Notes under the pieces: model-generated
Told to the model about the DNA's origin: nothing
Databases searched by the model: none
What the model saw: only the letters and a program-made list of their open reading frames with translations
Part shown: piece by piece, positions 36,016 through 47,940 of the stretch
How positions within the stretch are numbered: position 1 is the first letter of the stretch
Layout: each line of letters starts with the position of its first letter
NCBI GenBank assembly: GCA_025738555.1
Contig: JAOVFP010000012.1
Coordinates: forward strand, 3,720,001 to 3,784,000
Origin: Cyathus striatus
Taxonomy: Eukaryota; Basidiomycota; Agaricomycetes; Agaricales; Nidulariaceae
Reading direction: 5' to 3'
DNA length: 64,000 nucleotides
Made by a program: the position numbers and the translations under genes

Positions 36016-36880
36016 ACACATTTATGTACTTTATATTTCATTCAATTTCTGCAAGCACTAACAATATGTTAGGTAGAAAAAATATAACAAATACAAAAAC
36101 TCACAGGTGACATATATCATACCAACCTACTATACAGAAACTTTTCGGCATCCTTCCCATGCACACAAAGAAGTGCACTGTCTATTATAAGGTCAGATCA
36201 GTGTTAATTGGTTTGTATTGACAAGAGACTTACTTCAACTTCGGTGATCTCAAGCCCTTTTTTCCTCCTCTCATCATTGTCCTCTCCCTGATGATGAATG
36301 CTCATCAGCCTAGCTGCTCTCCAACGTGCCCCCGGTCTGCCCCAGTGCACCATAACTTGGTCCCCAGCCTAATGTGATCTTGTTGTTTATAAAACAAAAA
36401 AGTGAAGAGAAAGGTATGCACATTATAAAAATTAGCCTGCTCCTTATAGCTGATGAACATTGGTTCTATTGCCATGTTCAAGTTTTCAATCTCTGAATGT
36501 TTGATATGGTTTAGTTAAGGAGTAGGACAATAGGGGGACTCGAGAAGCTTTTGAAAGCTTATTTTGAATGGATTCCCGCCACTACCCCACCTACACTCCA
36601 AATTGGCAACAACACCCCCCCACCCCTCATGACTAATCAATGACCAACAACAACAACAACACTCCTCCACTCCAAGTCCATCTCACAGGGTAAGTTGTCT
36701 CGCCACCTTGTACCCCACACAGTCATTCTACACCATGTAGGGCCTCTCTCCCCTCACAATGATCCACCTCCAAATATCATCTCACAGCATAGACAACTAC
36801 ATCAACCCTTCATAATGTATGTTGTCTTGCCCACAACTCTTTCTACTCCCCCAATCCTCGATCCTTACCTCAATGGAGGT
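36016..36880. other. Repeat-derived DNA, no gene
   Basis: AT-rich sequence with CA- and CAAC-rich runs near 36600-36660. No coding exon could be supported. Confidence 0.35.
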
Positions 36881-38010
36881 CATTACACTGACCCACAGTC
36901 TCACTGGAGTCCAGTGAAAGTCCAGTGAAAGTCCAGTGAGAGTATGAGAGTGTAGAGAGAGTTTAGTGAGAGTCTAGTGGGAGTATTGAGAGTCTGGAGA
37001 GAGTCTAGTGAGAACTTACTGAGAGTTCAGTGAGAGGTCCTACTAAATTGGTGAGACTCTCAGAGACTTTAATGAGACTATACTGAGAGGTATCTCAGAG
37101 AGTCCAATGGGAATCTACTGAGAAACCTCACTGGACTCTTAGCACAAAAATTACATAATCAAGTGATTATTGGGTGATAAAATTAGCACTATTGGATTCA
37201 TACATAGTCACACTTTTCCCATATATCATGTATGTCACATTTTTCTCATGTATCACACATGTCACATAGTACTGAGTGTGACATGGTGTGATGAGTGTGG
37301 AGAGTGTGACACCATGTGGTGAGTGTGGTGAGTGTAACACTACATGCTGAGTGTGATGCTGTGTGCTAAGTGTGACACCACTTAACACATAGTATCACAC
37401 TCATCACACAGTGTCACCTCATCACAGTGTCACACTCAGTACACAGCATCACACTCAGCATGTGTGATATGTTGGAAAATGTGGGAAAATTCGTGACATG
37501 TTGGAAAAAGCGCGACATGTTGGAAAATGTGTAGTGCCTAAGCTGTACCTAGACTCTATTGTCACAGTTGTAACATGTTTCCTGCAGTCATCAAACTTGT
37601 CACACATGTGTGAAAGTGTGACATGTTGGAAAAGCGTGATATATTGGAAAATGTTGGGGAAAAAGTGTGACATGTGTAATAAGCGTGGGAAAAAGTGTGA
37701 CATTTTTATTTTTGGGAAGTGTGACATGTCACATATGTCACACTTTTTCCTCCGATATTTTCCAACATGTCACACTTTTCCCATGCTTGTCACACATGTC
37801 ACACTTTTTCCAACATTTTCCAGTATCACACTTATCACTCAAGACATTTATTTCTATCACTATATGAATTCTACTGAGACTGTGGTGAGAGTCTGGTGAG
37901 AGTCTCATTAGACTATCAAGACATTAGTGGGAGTCCAGTGAGACTCTCACTGTACTATTGAGACTGAGATGAGAGTCCAGTGAGAGTCCAGTGAGAATGT
38001 GGGAGAGTGC
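36880..38010. repeat. Satellite block with (GTCCAGTGAGA)n flanks and GTGTGACATGTTGGAAAA core
   Basis: Left (36900-37140) and right (37870-38010) parts are built from GTCCAGTGAGAGTCT-like units. The core (37150-37850) is built from GTGTGACATG and TTGGAAAA words on + and their reverse complements. At about 37610-37830 the words face each other and form a long imperfect palindrome centred near 37725 (GTGTGACATGTCACATATGTCACAC). Confidence 0.7.
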
Positions 38011-39500
38011 AATATACTGTCTCAATGTCTCACTGCCATCTACGTGGTATAGACAGCACATTCTATCCTCAATGTCTGTCATCTGGTCCCCACAAGTGCT
38101 AGTGTCCGCTTCCTACCTCAATGTCTCCCAACCTCTATGTCCTGTTCCTCAAGTTCATGCAGATCATCTGGTAGATGGCCATGTCAACCTCTCCATCATC
38201 TGTTCTCCATCTTCCCCCCTCCCCTGGCTTCTCTCCCCAGCCCCAGCTACTACATCCCTCACTTCTGTCCCCCCAATATCGTCTTGCCCACCACCAGTAC
38301 TACAGTCCCACCAGCACCTCCTTTCTGCCACCACTGCTGCCTCATTGTCTTGTCCCCACCACCAGCAACACCATATCATCTCACACCACATTGCTTTCTA
38401 TGACCACAACATTGCTTTCTCCCACCTTCTGCTACCACCCCCTCCTACCACACCTCACCACTTACTGTCACTTTACTGTCTCGCACCACCACCTCATAGT
38501 TTTGTACCACTGCCTCCTGTCACCACCCTTCACCATCTCGCAGCACAAGGGCAATGTGTTAGGACACAGGGGCAGGGGTATTCGTGAGTTCATTCTCTGA
38601 ATCTGTTGAAGAGAGTGTCACTGAGATAATTGTCGGAATACAATAGATGTTCCTGAATGTTTCAGAGGTGTTGAGTGATATCAAGTTGGTCTAGAGGGGA
38701 ATTGAATTGAGTCCTGGCAATTCAGTCACCAGCAACAATATCTGGTTACTCTCCCCATGCAATCCATCTCTTCAGTTATTCTTCCCTCATACTTTTCTCT
38801 TCTCACATTATCAACAAAGTATATTCTATGGATTTTGGACACTCTTCTATACTTATTTCAAGTTCCTTTTCCATATATGTAGTTTTTTTTCTCAGTATAT
38901 ATATATTTCTCCTGTTTTTCTTCTTTCTTTTCATTCACAAATCTACTTCACCTATACCAGGCATTATCATGTCGACTTTGACCACAGCCACCCCTCATTC
39001 TTCCATGACATTGCCTGGTGTTGCCATGGAGTTACGTGACATTGCCATGTGAGGGTTGGTGTTGCCACAAGATAATCACTGGCAATGTCATGGCAACATC
39101 AAATTACAGGGCAATGTCAAATTCTGTAGGCCCCTCTGTGCAATATTCCCTTTTAACCCATTGTCTGACTTTGCAACATATCAAAAAATAATGATTGCAG
39201 CTCCTACCACTGCCATTTTTATCAGCCCAAACTGCAATTTCATAAATAAAGTATGAGTAAGGCATGAACCAGTGAAGGATAACCATGCAGTAACTATTCC
39301 ACTAGCAGTACTATAGGTGCAAAATTGGGCCACAGAGGGGGAATCTATACCAGCAATGTCACATTCATATCTTGTCTGGGTAAGTGTCATTACCGCTATG
39401 GCTACTGTTGTGATCTGCTAATGATTGCAGCATTGGTGTATTCCTATGAATACACAGAGTAAGTACACCTATATAAAAATAGAAATGTACCTCATTGTAT
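38011..39500. other. Low-complexity and repeat DNA
   Basis: 38140-38560 is CCACCA/CTCC-rich, producing spurious Pro/Ser/His frames in several phases. 39000-39130 repeats TGACATTGCC/GGCAATGTCA words in both orientations, related to those at 18.5 and 34.7 kb. No gene supported. Confidence 0.4.
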
Positions 39501-39938
39501 TTAGTCCTGAGTCAAATACAACATTTGTGATTGAGTGTTTTCAGCATAGCATGTATGATAAGTTGAGTCTTTGAAGTGTAAGTCAATCAAGACACAGTGA
39601 ACAAATGACATTCCAGTAACTTTCCAGCAACCTTTCCAATTCCAGGTATGTGGACTAATGTACCGGTTTGCAAATACAAAGGATGTAGGTAGGCTGTCTT
39701 GCTTATATACTGAATAAGAACTGAACTGGTTTTGTCGAACACATGGCAGATTCCTTTGTGATTGGAAGGTTTTCCACACAGTATCATTGTTTGGTGTGTT
39801 TCTAATTGCATCATACTTTTTTACTGGCATCTCTTGTATCTTCCTGCAAGAGATGTACACTGAGTTATAGCATCTCCCCTTAACTTCAAAATTAATATTT
39901 AGAATGTTAGTCACTTTATCCACCCTCCTCAGTATCAA
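39501..39938 (-). CDS. Unrecognised open frame, possibly a TE gene fragment
   Basis: A 145-codon frame on - with balanced composition (MILRRVDKVTNILNINF, PCVRQNQFSSYSVYKQD, SFVHCVLIDLHFKDSTYH). It is the longest uninterrupted frame in this neighbourhood and does not look low-complexity, but I recognise no family. It lies in TE-rich DNA and probably represents a fragment; chance cannot be excluded. Confidence 0.3.
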   Translation of the reverse strand: MILRRVDKVTNILNINFEVKGRCYNSVYISCRKIQEMPVKKYDAIRNTPNNDTVWKTFQSQRNLPCVRQNQFSSYSVYKQDSLPTSFVFANRYISPHTWNWKGCWKVTGMSFVHCVLIDLHFKDSTYHTCYAENTQSQMLYLTQD

Positions 39939-41929
39939 ACATCTATTTCTTTCCTCATTTCATTGAAATATTTCTACTATGCACCTCTAATGATATATAG
40001 AAATAATAAATGATTTTCTTTCTATCTCATAGTGGTTACTGTCACTTACATTGTAAGGGAGCAGGTATTCCAAGTCCAGTCATTCTCCTGTCTTACCCTT
40101 TTTTTTGAGTAAAGGAGGTGTCAGCATTGTACATACAACAACATAGTGAAGGCAGATAGCCAGAGCAAGGCTCAGCCCTCTCCAGAAATGCTTTCACATG
40201 CCATTTGGACAGACATGCTGTCTGCATGTCATGCCAAGCCAACTCACCATTTGAGGCCACCTGCGCCATGTTTCCTTTGTTATAAAGAGCCAGTAAGTTA
40301 TATGTACATATGTTTGGAACTGGAATCATAACTGGAAGGTTACTGGAATGACCAACTTAGATGGTGTTGGAATGACAATTACAAAGGGGTCCAAGAAATG
40401 TGCTAAGGTATATAGAGTCAGTCTATTTTTTAAGCAGCCTTCCAGGTACCCTCCCTCTCTATCGTGGGAACTAATTGCTGTATATAGACATTATATAATC
40501 AAATCATGTGCACTCTGAAGGTCACACAATGATGACTACCCTAAACCTTGCCCTAACCCAACCTAACCCCTCTTCATGCACAACTGCACTTCATTGATGA
40601 CTTGTTTCTGGCTGGCAATATCATTTCACAAGTTTGACAAGTCCATCGCTGTATGGTATACTCAAGGCCTACACATTGAAGGTGGTACTGCATGAAGAAA
40701 GTATGTTAAGTCAGTGTTGATCTTAAGGTGTAAGGGTTATTAATGTTTAAGCCTTAATTCCATCTTAAGGTTAAGCCTTAGCTTAAAATTTGAATGATTT
40801 TACCACTTAATTAAGTCTTAGCTATGTCAATCATTATAGTAATACATTTGTGACAAATATAGTAAGTAAAATTTCAATGACCATCAACCGTACAATATCC
40901 ATGAATAATTCTTCTGAGGCTCTAGGCAATGTCACAGGTAACCCATGGGTGTCTGGAGCTCAACCTGTACCCATACCCATGCCAACCTGTACCCATTCCC
41001 ATGAGTATCACAACTTGCAGGTTTTACTAATACTTACATATTTCAGAATTTGAATAATATATAATGAATTAATTCATATCACTTGAAGTATGTATAATAA
41101 TCTTGTGTAATAACTCATTTGTATGTAGCTGGAACTAGTATCTGTACACTGGCATATGCAATGTTTAAGTGAAAAAAGCTGCTTTTATTGTGCTATTTCC
41201 TGAATATAGGAGATATGAAATGCTTATTTCGTAGTGCTTGAATCAGATGTGCAAATGTCCTGTATAATAGCTCATTTTGTACATATGTCACATGGGTATT
41301 TGTATGCAAATATTCAAAAGAGTCAAGTAAACACTACTGTTTATATTGTATTATCTCCAGAATATAAGAGATACAGAATGCCTATTTCATAGTACTTGGA
41401 TCAGATGTGTCAATGTTATGTATAGTAGCTCATTTTGTACATAGGTAACATGGGTATAAGTATGTGAAATGATGAAGGAGTTGAGAAATAACTCCTGGTT
41501 GTATCATACCATCTTCAGAATCTAGAAAATTTTACAAAATATAGAAGAATATTAAATAAACATGTATCATGTACAATACATGGTGATATGGAGCAGGAAA
41601 TATAGTACATGTAGGCAGTATATAACAATTCAATATGTCTGTAGAAATACAAAAGGAGTGAGTGTGATATAGAGAAGAAATCCTAATTTCTGTGTACTGG
41701 GGAAGAGGCAGACATTATTATTTATAGAATCTAAATGAGACAGCCATAAAATATGAAGGTGACAACTTTGAGGGATGATGTCATCTGGGCATAGAGCTTA
41801 ATAAAACTTAATATAAAGGCTTAATTAAGCCCTCTTTTTAAGTCTTACACCTTAACAATAATAATTGGGCTTATTAATGCCTTAAGAAACAACACTGTGT
41901 TAAGTTGGTTTCAGTACAGTTTCAAACTG
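39939..41929. other. AT-rich TE-derived DNA, no gene
   Basis: 41100-41480 holds three diverged copies of a unit of about 130-190 bases (words ATAGCTCATTTTGTACATA, ACATGGGTAT and AGATATGAAATGC). 40690-40820 and 41790-41885 are rich in CTTAAG and GCCTTA words. No exon could be supported. Confidence 0.4.
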
Positions 41930-43110
41930 AATACTTACCCATTGTGTTTCACAGCTTTTGCATGTGCACTTTATGACTCCTCCACTGGATATTGCTTCTT
42001 CCGATATTGTGTGACTGCAAATACACACCTGTAGCATGACTTTGAAGTCCATGAATTTGCGCTTTTGATTACCCCTCCCAAGACATTCAGGTGTAGACCT
42101 AGTGCTCACAGTTGTGGTGATATCCACAGGAAGACAATTCTCAGGGCTTGGGTCTAGTTGAGTTATGGCTATTAAATGTATCATAAGTTTGGTACATTAT
42201 TTATATTGCAGTGGCACCTACCTACTGATTCCATGGTGTAACTCTGTGCCAGCTTCACCCATACATATTTTCATTGTATTCTGGCTGTGTTAATGCTATC
42301 AAAAACATTGTAAGTTGGTTACATCATTTCTGTTGGAGTGATGCCTACTGATTCTATAATGCGACTCTGTTCCATCCTTGCCTGAGTTTTCTTTGTGCTC
42401 AAATGCAGCTGCTGTTTTGTTTACTACATCATTGGATTTCATGGCACCAGTAATATTCACCACAGGCTCAATGGCGGCAGGAGATGGGTTGAGGGCATGA
42501 TCTTGCTGATTTGTATGAGGTGTAGAAGCTTTGAATCAGTGCTAAGTCCTAGATTCCAAGCTACTATCCCACTTACTTTCTGATGTTCTAGATAATATGT
42601 CACCCTCAGCCTCTCCAAGAATATTGTTGTTCGAAGCATCATCAAACTCATGCATCCCCTCATCAACACACATAGCCACCCCATTTCAATACACTGCATC
42701 ATTGAGCTCACAATCCGCTTCGCATAACTGGCTCCTTTCCATCTCGCTTTCCTCATCACTTGGCATTGGGTGTGTGCCTTTGGCATCAAGGTTCTCAGCA
42801 GTGTCCTCAAGCTGTTCATTGTTGCCGCTGTTATTACCACTTCATTACCTTAAGTACTATGTATATATATATATATATGTTTTGAGACTTGCTGCAATGT
42901 GAGTCTGGTGCTATGAGCCTCTGATATTGGAAGAACAGCCTTTGACTTCTTCAACTTCCACTGCTGCTTTACCTCATGGTGGGCATTCCATAATCTTTTC
43001 AGTTGTATTTTCTTGGCTTCAGTGATGGTCCATAGGTCTTCATAGCCCTTCAGCTCTGTAGTTGGGTGGTCCTCAATGAAATGGTGGCGCATATTATAGC
43101 ACCAGATGTC

Positions 43111-44373
43111 AGGCATAATTTTTGATTATATATAATGCATGCAAATGCACTATATACCACAATTAAAGAAATTGCACTGTCATGTCACATGACTGAATAG
43201 CTCACACAATCACATGATACAACACACTATTAATCAAATGTACCCAATACCATACATGAACAAATCAATACCTTACATGAACAAACAATGCTAAATCATC
43301 ACCAAATACAATACACATACCAATAATTAATTACTTGCACAAACAATACACTAACAAAGGATAATATGCACTCTTTCATTGTGCTATTCACCCATTGCTT
43401 GAAGACAATGAGAAAACTATTTATATATAACTCTATTGTTTTCACTCCTATTGTTCATAAATGAACTACATTGTACTATTCATCCATTATCTGGAGACAA
43501 TGTGAAACTATTTATATATGACTACATTGTTTTCACCACCATTGTTCACACAATGGTGGAAAGGTATCTATTGTTCTCTACTCCATTGCTATAAAAATGG
43601 ATTCCTATTGTTCTTGCCCAGAACAATGTAGCTCTTTATTTAGAACAATGTAATTCATTACACATTGTTCTAACATATGCTATTGTTCTCTGCTGACTAA
43701 CCCTCAAATACCATTGTCCTGTACAGCCTCAGATCTAAAATCTACACTTGCACATTACTCATTTTGGAGAACAATGTAGATTGGTAGAGTGGGAATTGGA
43801 TTACTAAGCAGGTTAGGAAAAGGTATATAAGGAGGGCAGTTTGGCAGTAGATAGATAGCTACCCACCCCCTAGTAGTCTCACCCATTTGTCATTAGTCAT
43901 TAGTTATTAGTACAGTTTTATCAGCACAGCCAGTACAGTCAGTAACAGTAACAGTAACAGTAACAGAAACCGAAGCAGTCACAGTCACAGTCAGTCACAG
44001 TCAAAGTAACAGTCAAAGTAACAGTAACAGTATCAGTATTAGAAGCAGAGAACAGTTTATCATTGCATACTTCAGTCATAGGTCCAGTCCTAAGCAAGTT
44101 AAGCATTGATCTAAACAATATACACATCAAATATAGCATTAAGTCTATAGTGTGTACTATACCCCTTTCATTACACTTGTCATTATATACAGCCTTTGCT
44201 GTACATTACCCTTCATACCAAGTTTCATACAATTCATATAGCTTTTGCTGTACAAGATCACCCATCAAATTTCCAAGAATATCCTTGCTAAATATTTCCT
44301 GACACTCAGGTGTTGTAACATGAACAAAGTCGATTCCTGTTAGCACCTTAGATTGTCTTAATCTTAAATGACA
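43111..44373. mobile_element. 1.26-kb non-autonomous insertion with 8-bp target duplication
   Basis: It sits inside the dead gene at 41930-47940. It is flanked by CAGATGTC (43103-43110) and CAGATTGC (44374-44381), an 8-base duplication with two changes. Removing the insert and one duplication gives, on -, CCAGCAATCTGGTGCTATAA, that is PAIWCYN in frame, exactly the expected family sequence. Inside are perfect dyads at 43536-43559 and 43642-43671 with ACAATG-type stems, a weaker one at 43605-43630, a TATATAAGG box at about 43824, and a (CAGTAA)n/(CAGTCA)n tract at 43935-44040. Terminal repeats are weak. An 8-bp duplication suits hAT-type integration. Confidence 0.65.
43824..43832 (+). promoter_or_regulatory. 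TATA-box-like element in the insertion
   Basis: GGTATATAAGGAGGGC followed about 30 bases later by a GATAGATAGC and CCACCCCC start-site-like context, facing +. No + gene lies downstream, so it may be an internal promoter of the mobile element or chance. Confidence 0.3.
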
Positions 44374-45796
44374 CAGATTGCTGGTGTGCTTGGAGGACAT
44401 TTAGGACAAGGAAGGGGTACATTGGAGCTTGGGCCAGCCTGTGTTGAGCATTCAGCTTTCAAGTAGTGAAAATTTAGTGGATTTGCACAGGTGGATTTCA
44501 AGTAGTCCACTCCTGACCTTCCATCCACTCCTTTTGCTTTCTTCAAGTAGAACTTGCAGATCAGAGATGGTCATAGGCAAAGGCCACAGTGTTGAAGTGA
44601 TTGCTCCAGTCTAGTTTCATATAGAATATGTGTGGCATTGTGCTCAAGTACCCACTGTGCAGAGCAGGGTAGAAATACTGCAGGGGTACATCTTGGGCAT
44701 TATCCAGGTATGTGATCCACATCGCACACATCATCATGCTCACACAAAAAGCAGGCCTTTCCTGAATTTTCACGATAGGGGAATTGATCTGAGATATGAA
44801 CCTTGGGAATTTGGTGATGAGCTTTGCGATGAATATCAAGACTTTCAATAATATGAAGTCCAATAGCCATGATTGATTTGCTCTCAAAAAGGTAGTATTG
44901 ATTCATTACTGTGGATGACAGTTCAGGGTTTATTAGTAGCATAGCCAAACCAGGGCAGGTGTATGACTTCCCTCATGTTCATGTCCAATGCCAGTCTGCT
45001 CATCCATCAATGACATCGTCAGCCAATGCAGGCGCAAGGTGGAGTATCTGGAATGTAATCAAGGTTGATAGGTCTCACAAGAAATCAAGGGGAATTTCTT
45101 CGAGATGCTCTGAATTGTGGATGATTGCTTTCACCTCACCAATGCACACAAATAGCTGCTTTTCACACCAGAGGAGAGTTGCTATCAGTATGTCAATTTC
45201 CAAAAGATCTTCTGCTAAATAGCTAGACCCTGACATGCTGTTGCTTTTTGATAGACTTCCAGTATTGTAGCACTGTCTGTCATCCACATGTTTCAATCGA
45301 TCACAAGAACCTGGCTTCTTGAATAAGTCATGTGCTCTATTAAGGTACTTTGCCTACAATATTTGGCAACCATTTACTTTCACACATGACGAGAATGAAC
45401 CACAGGGCTCCTCCATACCAGCTAAATCTTCAGCTCCACAGCCAAGAACCTCATCAGTGGGTGTTGGCCTGTGAGTATTATGCTCATATGTTTCATCCTT
45501 ATTATTGACATTTGCCTGATGTGTGGTATGAACCAGATTAACTCCAAGAGGCGAGAACATATCATTCTGTACTTCTGAAATGCTCGCCAACAAATTGATT
45601 GCTTGGGGGAAGGTTTCTTCTACACATTGCCACCCTAACTTCTAGCACATTTGTAGAATTACATTATGAACATGTACATCACCTCGCTATGACACAGGAT
45701 TGACATGGTTCACAGAGTCATAAATATTGAAGCTATCTTTGGATAAGATTGGTAGCTTAAGCTGATGAGGGGCTCAATCCCATTCTGGGTGTGTTG

Positions 45797-46326
45797 TGTT
45801 ACGATTAATGATATTCCTAAGAATATAATCATACAAGTCAAAAGTCACATGACTTAACTGATCCGAAGAACAAGTTAAATCAGTTTCGAAGTAGTTCTCG
45901 TTACAAGACAAGAAGCTTAAGTTGAAAACTTAAGTATTTGAAGTTGAGTAAGAATCAAGTAGCATTCTTTAAGCTGAAGCTTGAGCTCTACAGCCCAAGT
46001 TCCTACTGTTTAAATACAAACTAGTTCGTACTAATAATAGATAAAGTATGAGTCAAAGAAAGTATGTAAAAGACTGCACATTAATAAGGCGCAGTAAAGA
46101 AGTGTGAAAATAAAGTAAATATAGTACAATGACTCGAAGAAAGTCATGAAGAAGTAAAAGTATGAGAAAAGTAAGTATAAATAAGTAATGGTTTATACGT
46201 AACCATTATAAGTCAGAAGTATAAATAAAGCTGTATAAAAGTAAAGATGTTTGGTATCGATGGTCGTACCAAACATGTCAAAGTAAACTAATTGTAAACA
46301 GAAGAAAATAAAGAAAAATTGTAACA
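45797..46326. mobile_element. Solo LTR (530 bp) with 5-bp target duplication TGTTG
   Basis: It begins TGTTACGATTAATG and ends AAAATTGTAACA, the TGTTAC...GTAACA ends usual for fungal Ty3/gypsy LTRs. TGTTG flanks both sides (45792-45796 and 46327-46331). Deleting the LTR and one TGTTG joins the - frame as SSILTTHPEWD, the expected family sequence. Internal coding DNA is absent, so it is a solo LTR made by LTR-LTR recombination. It keeps many CpG sites, unlike the DNA around it. Confidence 0.9.
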
Positions 46327-47940
46327 TGTTGTGAGAATTGATGAAACTTCTGTTGTTCCTGTTAGTCATAGGCCAAGTTGGTATACATCAACATTTGCAC
46401 TGTTACCAACCATCATCCATAATATACCAAATAAGACTTCAAGTCAGTCTGTTCCAAGGAGAATCAACCAAAATTTGCTGTCTGGTGCATCAGCTTTGGC
46501 TTTAGCTACACAAAAGTAAGCATTCTTAACCATGATCATGATGTCAGTGTAAAGTTGTGTTGGCATAATATTTAAAACAGAGCCTGTTTCAATGACAATC
46601 ATCATAAGTAGATGGGCTGCTGCAGAAAGGTGAGTCAACTGCTCTGCTAGTGTTAAGTCAATACATATATATGGCATTAGAATATGACAGAAAAGTGATC
46701 CCAAAGATTTAAAGGCATTCTGCACACCCCAGAAGCTAGGAGTAACATTGTCCTCAACAGAAATAGCAGGTAATGTCCAAATTTCATGAAGCAAATCGAA
46801 GGTGAGCTTGACATCTTGCTTATCAGCTGGATTTAGCAAATGATTTATACACTCAGAGGATAAGCCATGTTGTCATAGATGAGTTTCGATAATGGTTGGG
46901 GTAATGTGAATACCATGAACATAAAGACCCTTTTCACAAAGCAATAAATTCCTGAGGTGTTTAAACACATGCTTGTAATCTTTATCTGTGGTTATATCAT
47001 TGTCTCCAACCTCTAGATTGAGTAAAGGGAGAAGGAAAAGTTGAAGATATATATTAGATGATGGGCTGAGCAGATGCTTCATAGTGAGGCATACCAGGGC
47101 ATCACCTTTCCTTGATTCACCATCTGATGCAATAGATATGGTCCATAATTTCGTTTTTTTAGCTGCATCATATGTTGCCTGAATCAGAGGAGCATGCTGA
47201 GCCCCCTTCTCACTTTTGCATGAGCCTGAGACTAAAATTGGGCATGCACTGTACACACATGTTTCTTCACTTATAATACCTATGGCACCTGCTGTTGCCT
47301 ACATCGTCATGAGAATGAATCAATTCTTTTAACCACATTGCACTTACTTCGACTGCCATATGTACTTCCTTTTTCAACCCATTGATGAGCAAGTCAACCT
47401 CTTTCTCTGAACAAGTTTGTGAAGTGCTTCAGGTGGTGACTGCAGCAATGTGTTCATAGGACCATTGTACTTCTCCCATGCACTCTCCCCTTCCTTAACA
47501 GATGGGAGTCCTGAAAATCTGGCCAAGGGGCCATCTGATGTTGCTTGAGCAATGGACAATGGCAGGTGTGCAATGGATTGCTGCAAACATTCAATTGTTA
47601 GACAGCTGGATGTAGAAGTGGCTTGGTTCTGAGCAGCTGAGCATGCTAGCTCCAATGTTGGTTTCTTCAAGCTCTCTGGATCCACCTGTGCAATCAACAT
47701 GGGAGCCGAGACAGTTGGTGGAGCAAGCTTCTTCTTGGGGATGAAGAAGCCTTTGAGAATGCCCTGGGAATGCCCAAGGGTTTCTGCAGCTTTACGCTTC
47801 TTTCATTCAGTTTTGCACCGTTCTCCATCACAATGTGCCTCCAGGTTTCTCATGCCTCCAAAGCCAACAGAAACTATCATTCCACACTCTGAACAGAGTA
47901 TCTTGTTAGATCTATTCTTAGTTGTAGTTCCCTGTAAGAT

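Larger units (their letters stand above)
41930..47940 (-). pseudogene. Decayed TE-associated conserved Agaricomycete gene, interrupted by two insertions
   Basis: A second large protein family that I know only as repeated through Agaricomycete genomes; no function is known to me. Read on -: a BED-like zinc finger (ILCSECGMIVSV...NLEAHCDGERC) near 47.9-47.8 kb; a frameshift near 47.39; ACPILVSGSCKSEKG and WTISIASDGESRKG; the most conserved block at 46.84-46.44 (NPADKQDVKL, HILMPYICIDLTLAEQLTHL, MIMVKNAYFCVAKAKAD, FWLILLGTD), then VLFGILWMMVGN. Next come a solo LTR (45797-46326), a long tail, the Cys-rich LQHCGLCL...FYLKKAKG and PCPKCPPSTPAI, an insertion (43111-44373), then IWCYNMRHHFIEDHP and a last zinc-binding CICSHTIS...CKSCETQW. 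Stops after CKTE, IETHL, LGTD, QLGL and PEWD are TGA at expected Arg codons; TAG replaces two expected Trp. Confidence 0.75.

Noticed and set aside
40539..40575. Telomere-like CCCTAA/CCTAACCCC words
   Set aside because: Only a few imperfect units within AT-rich TE DNA; not a telomere, at most a weak interstitial trace.
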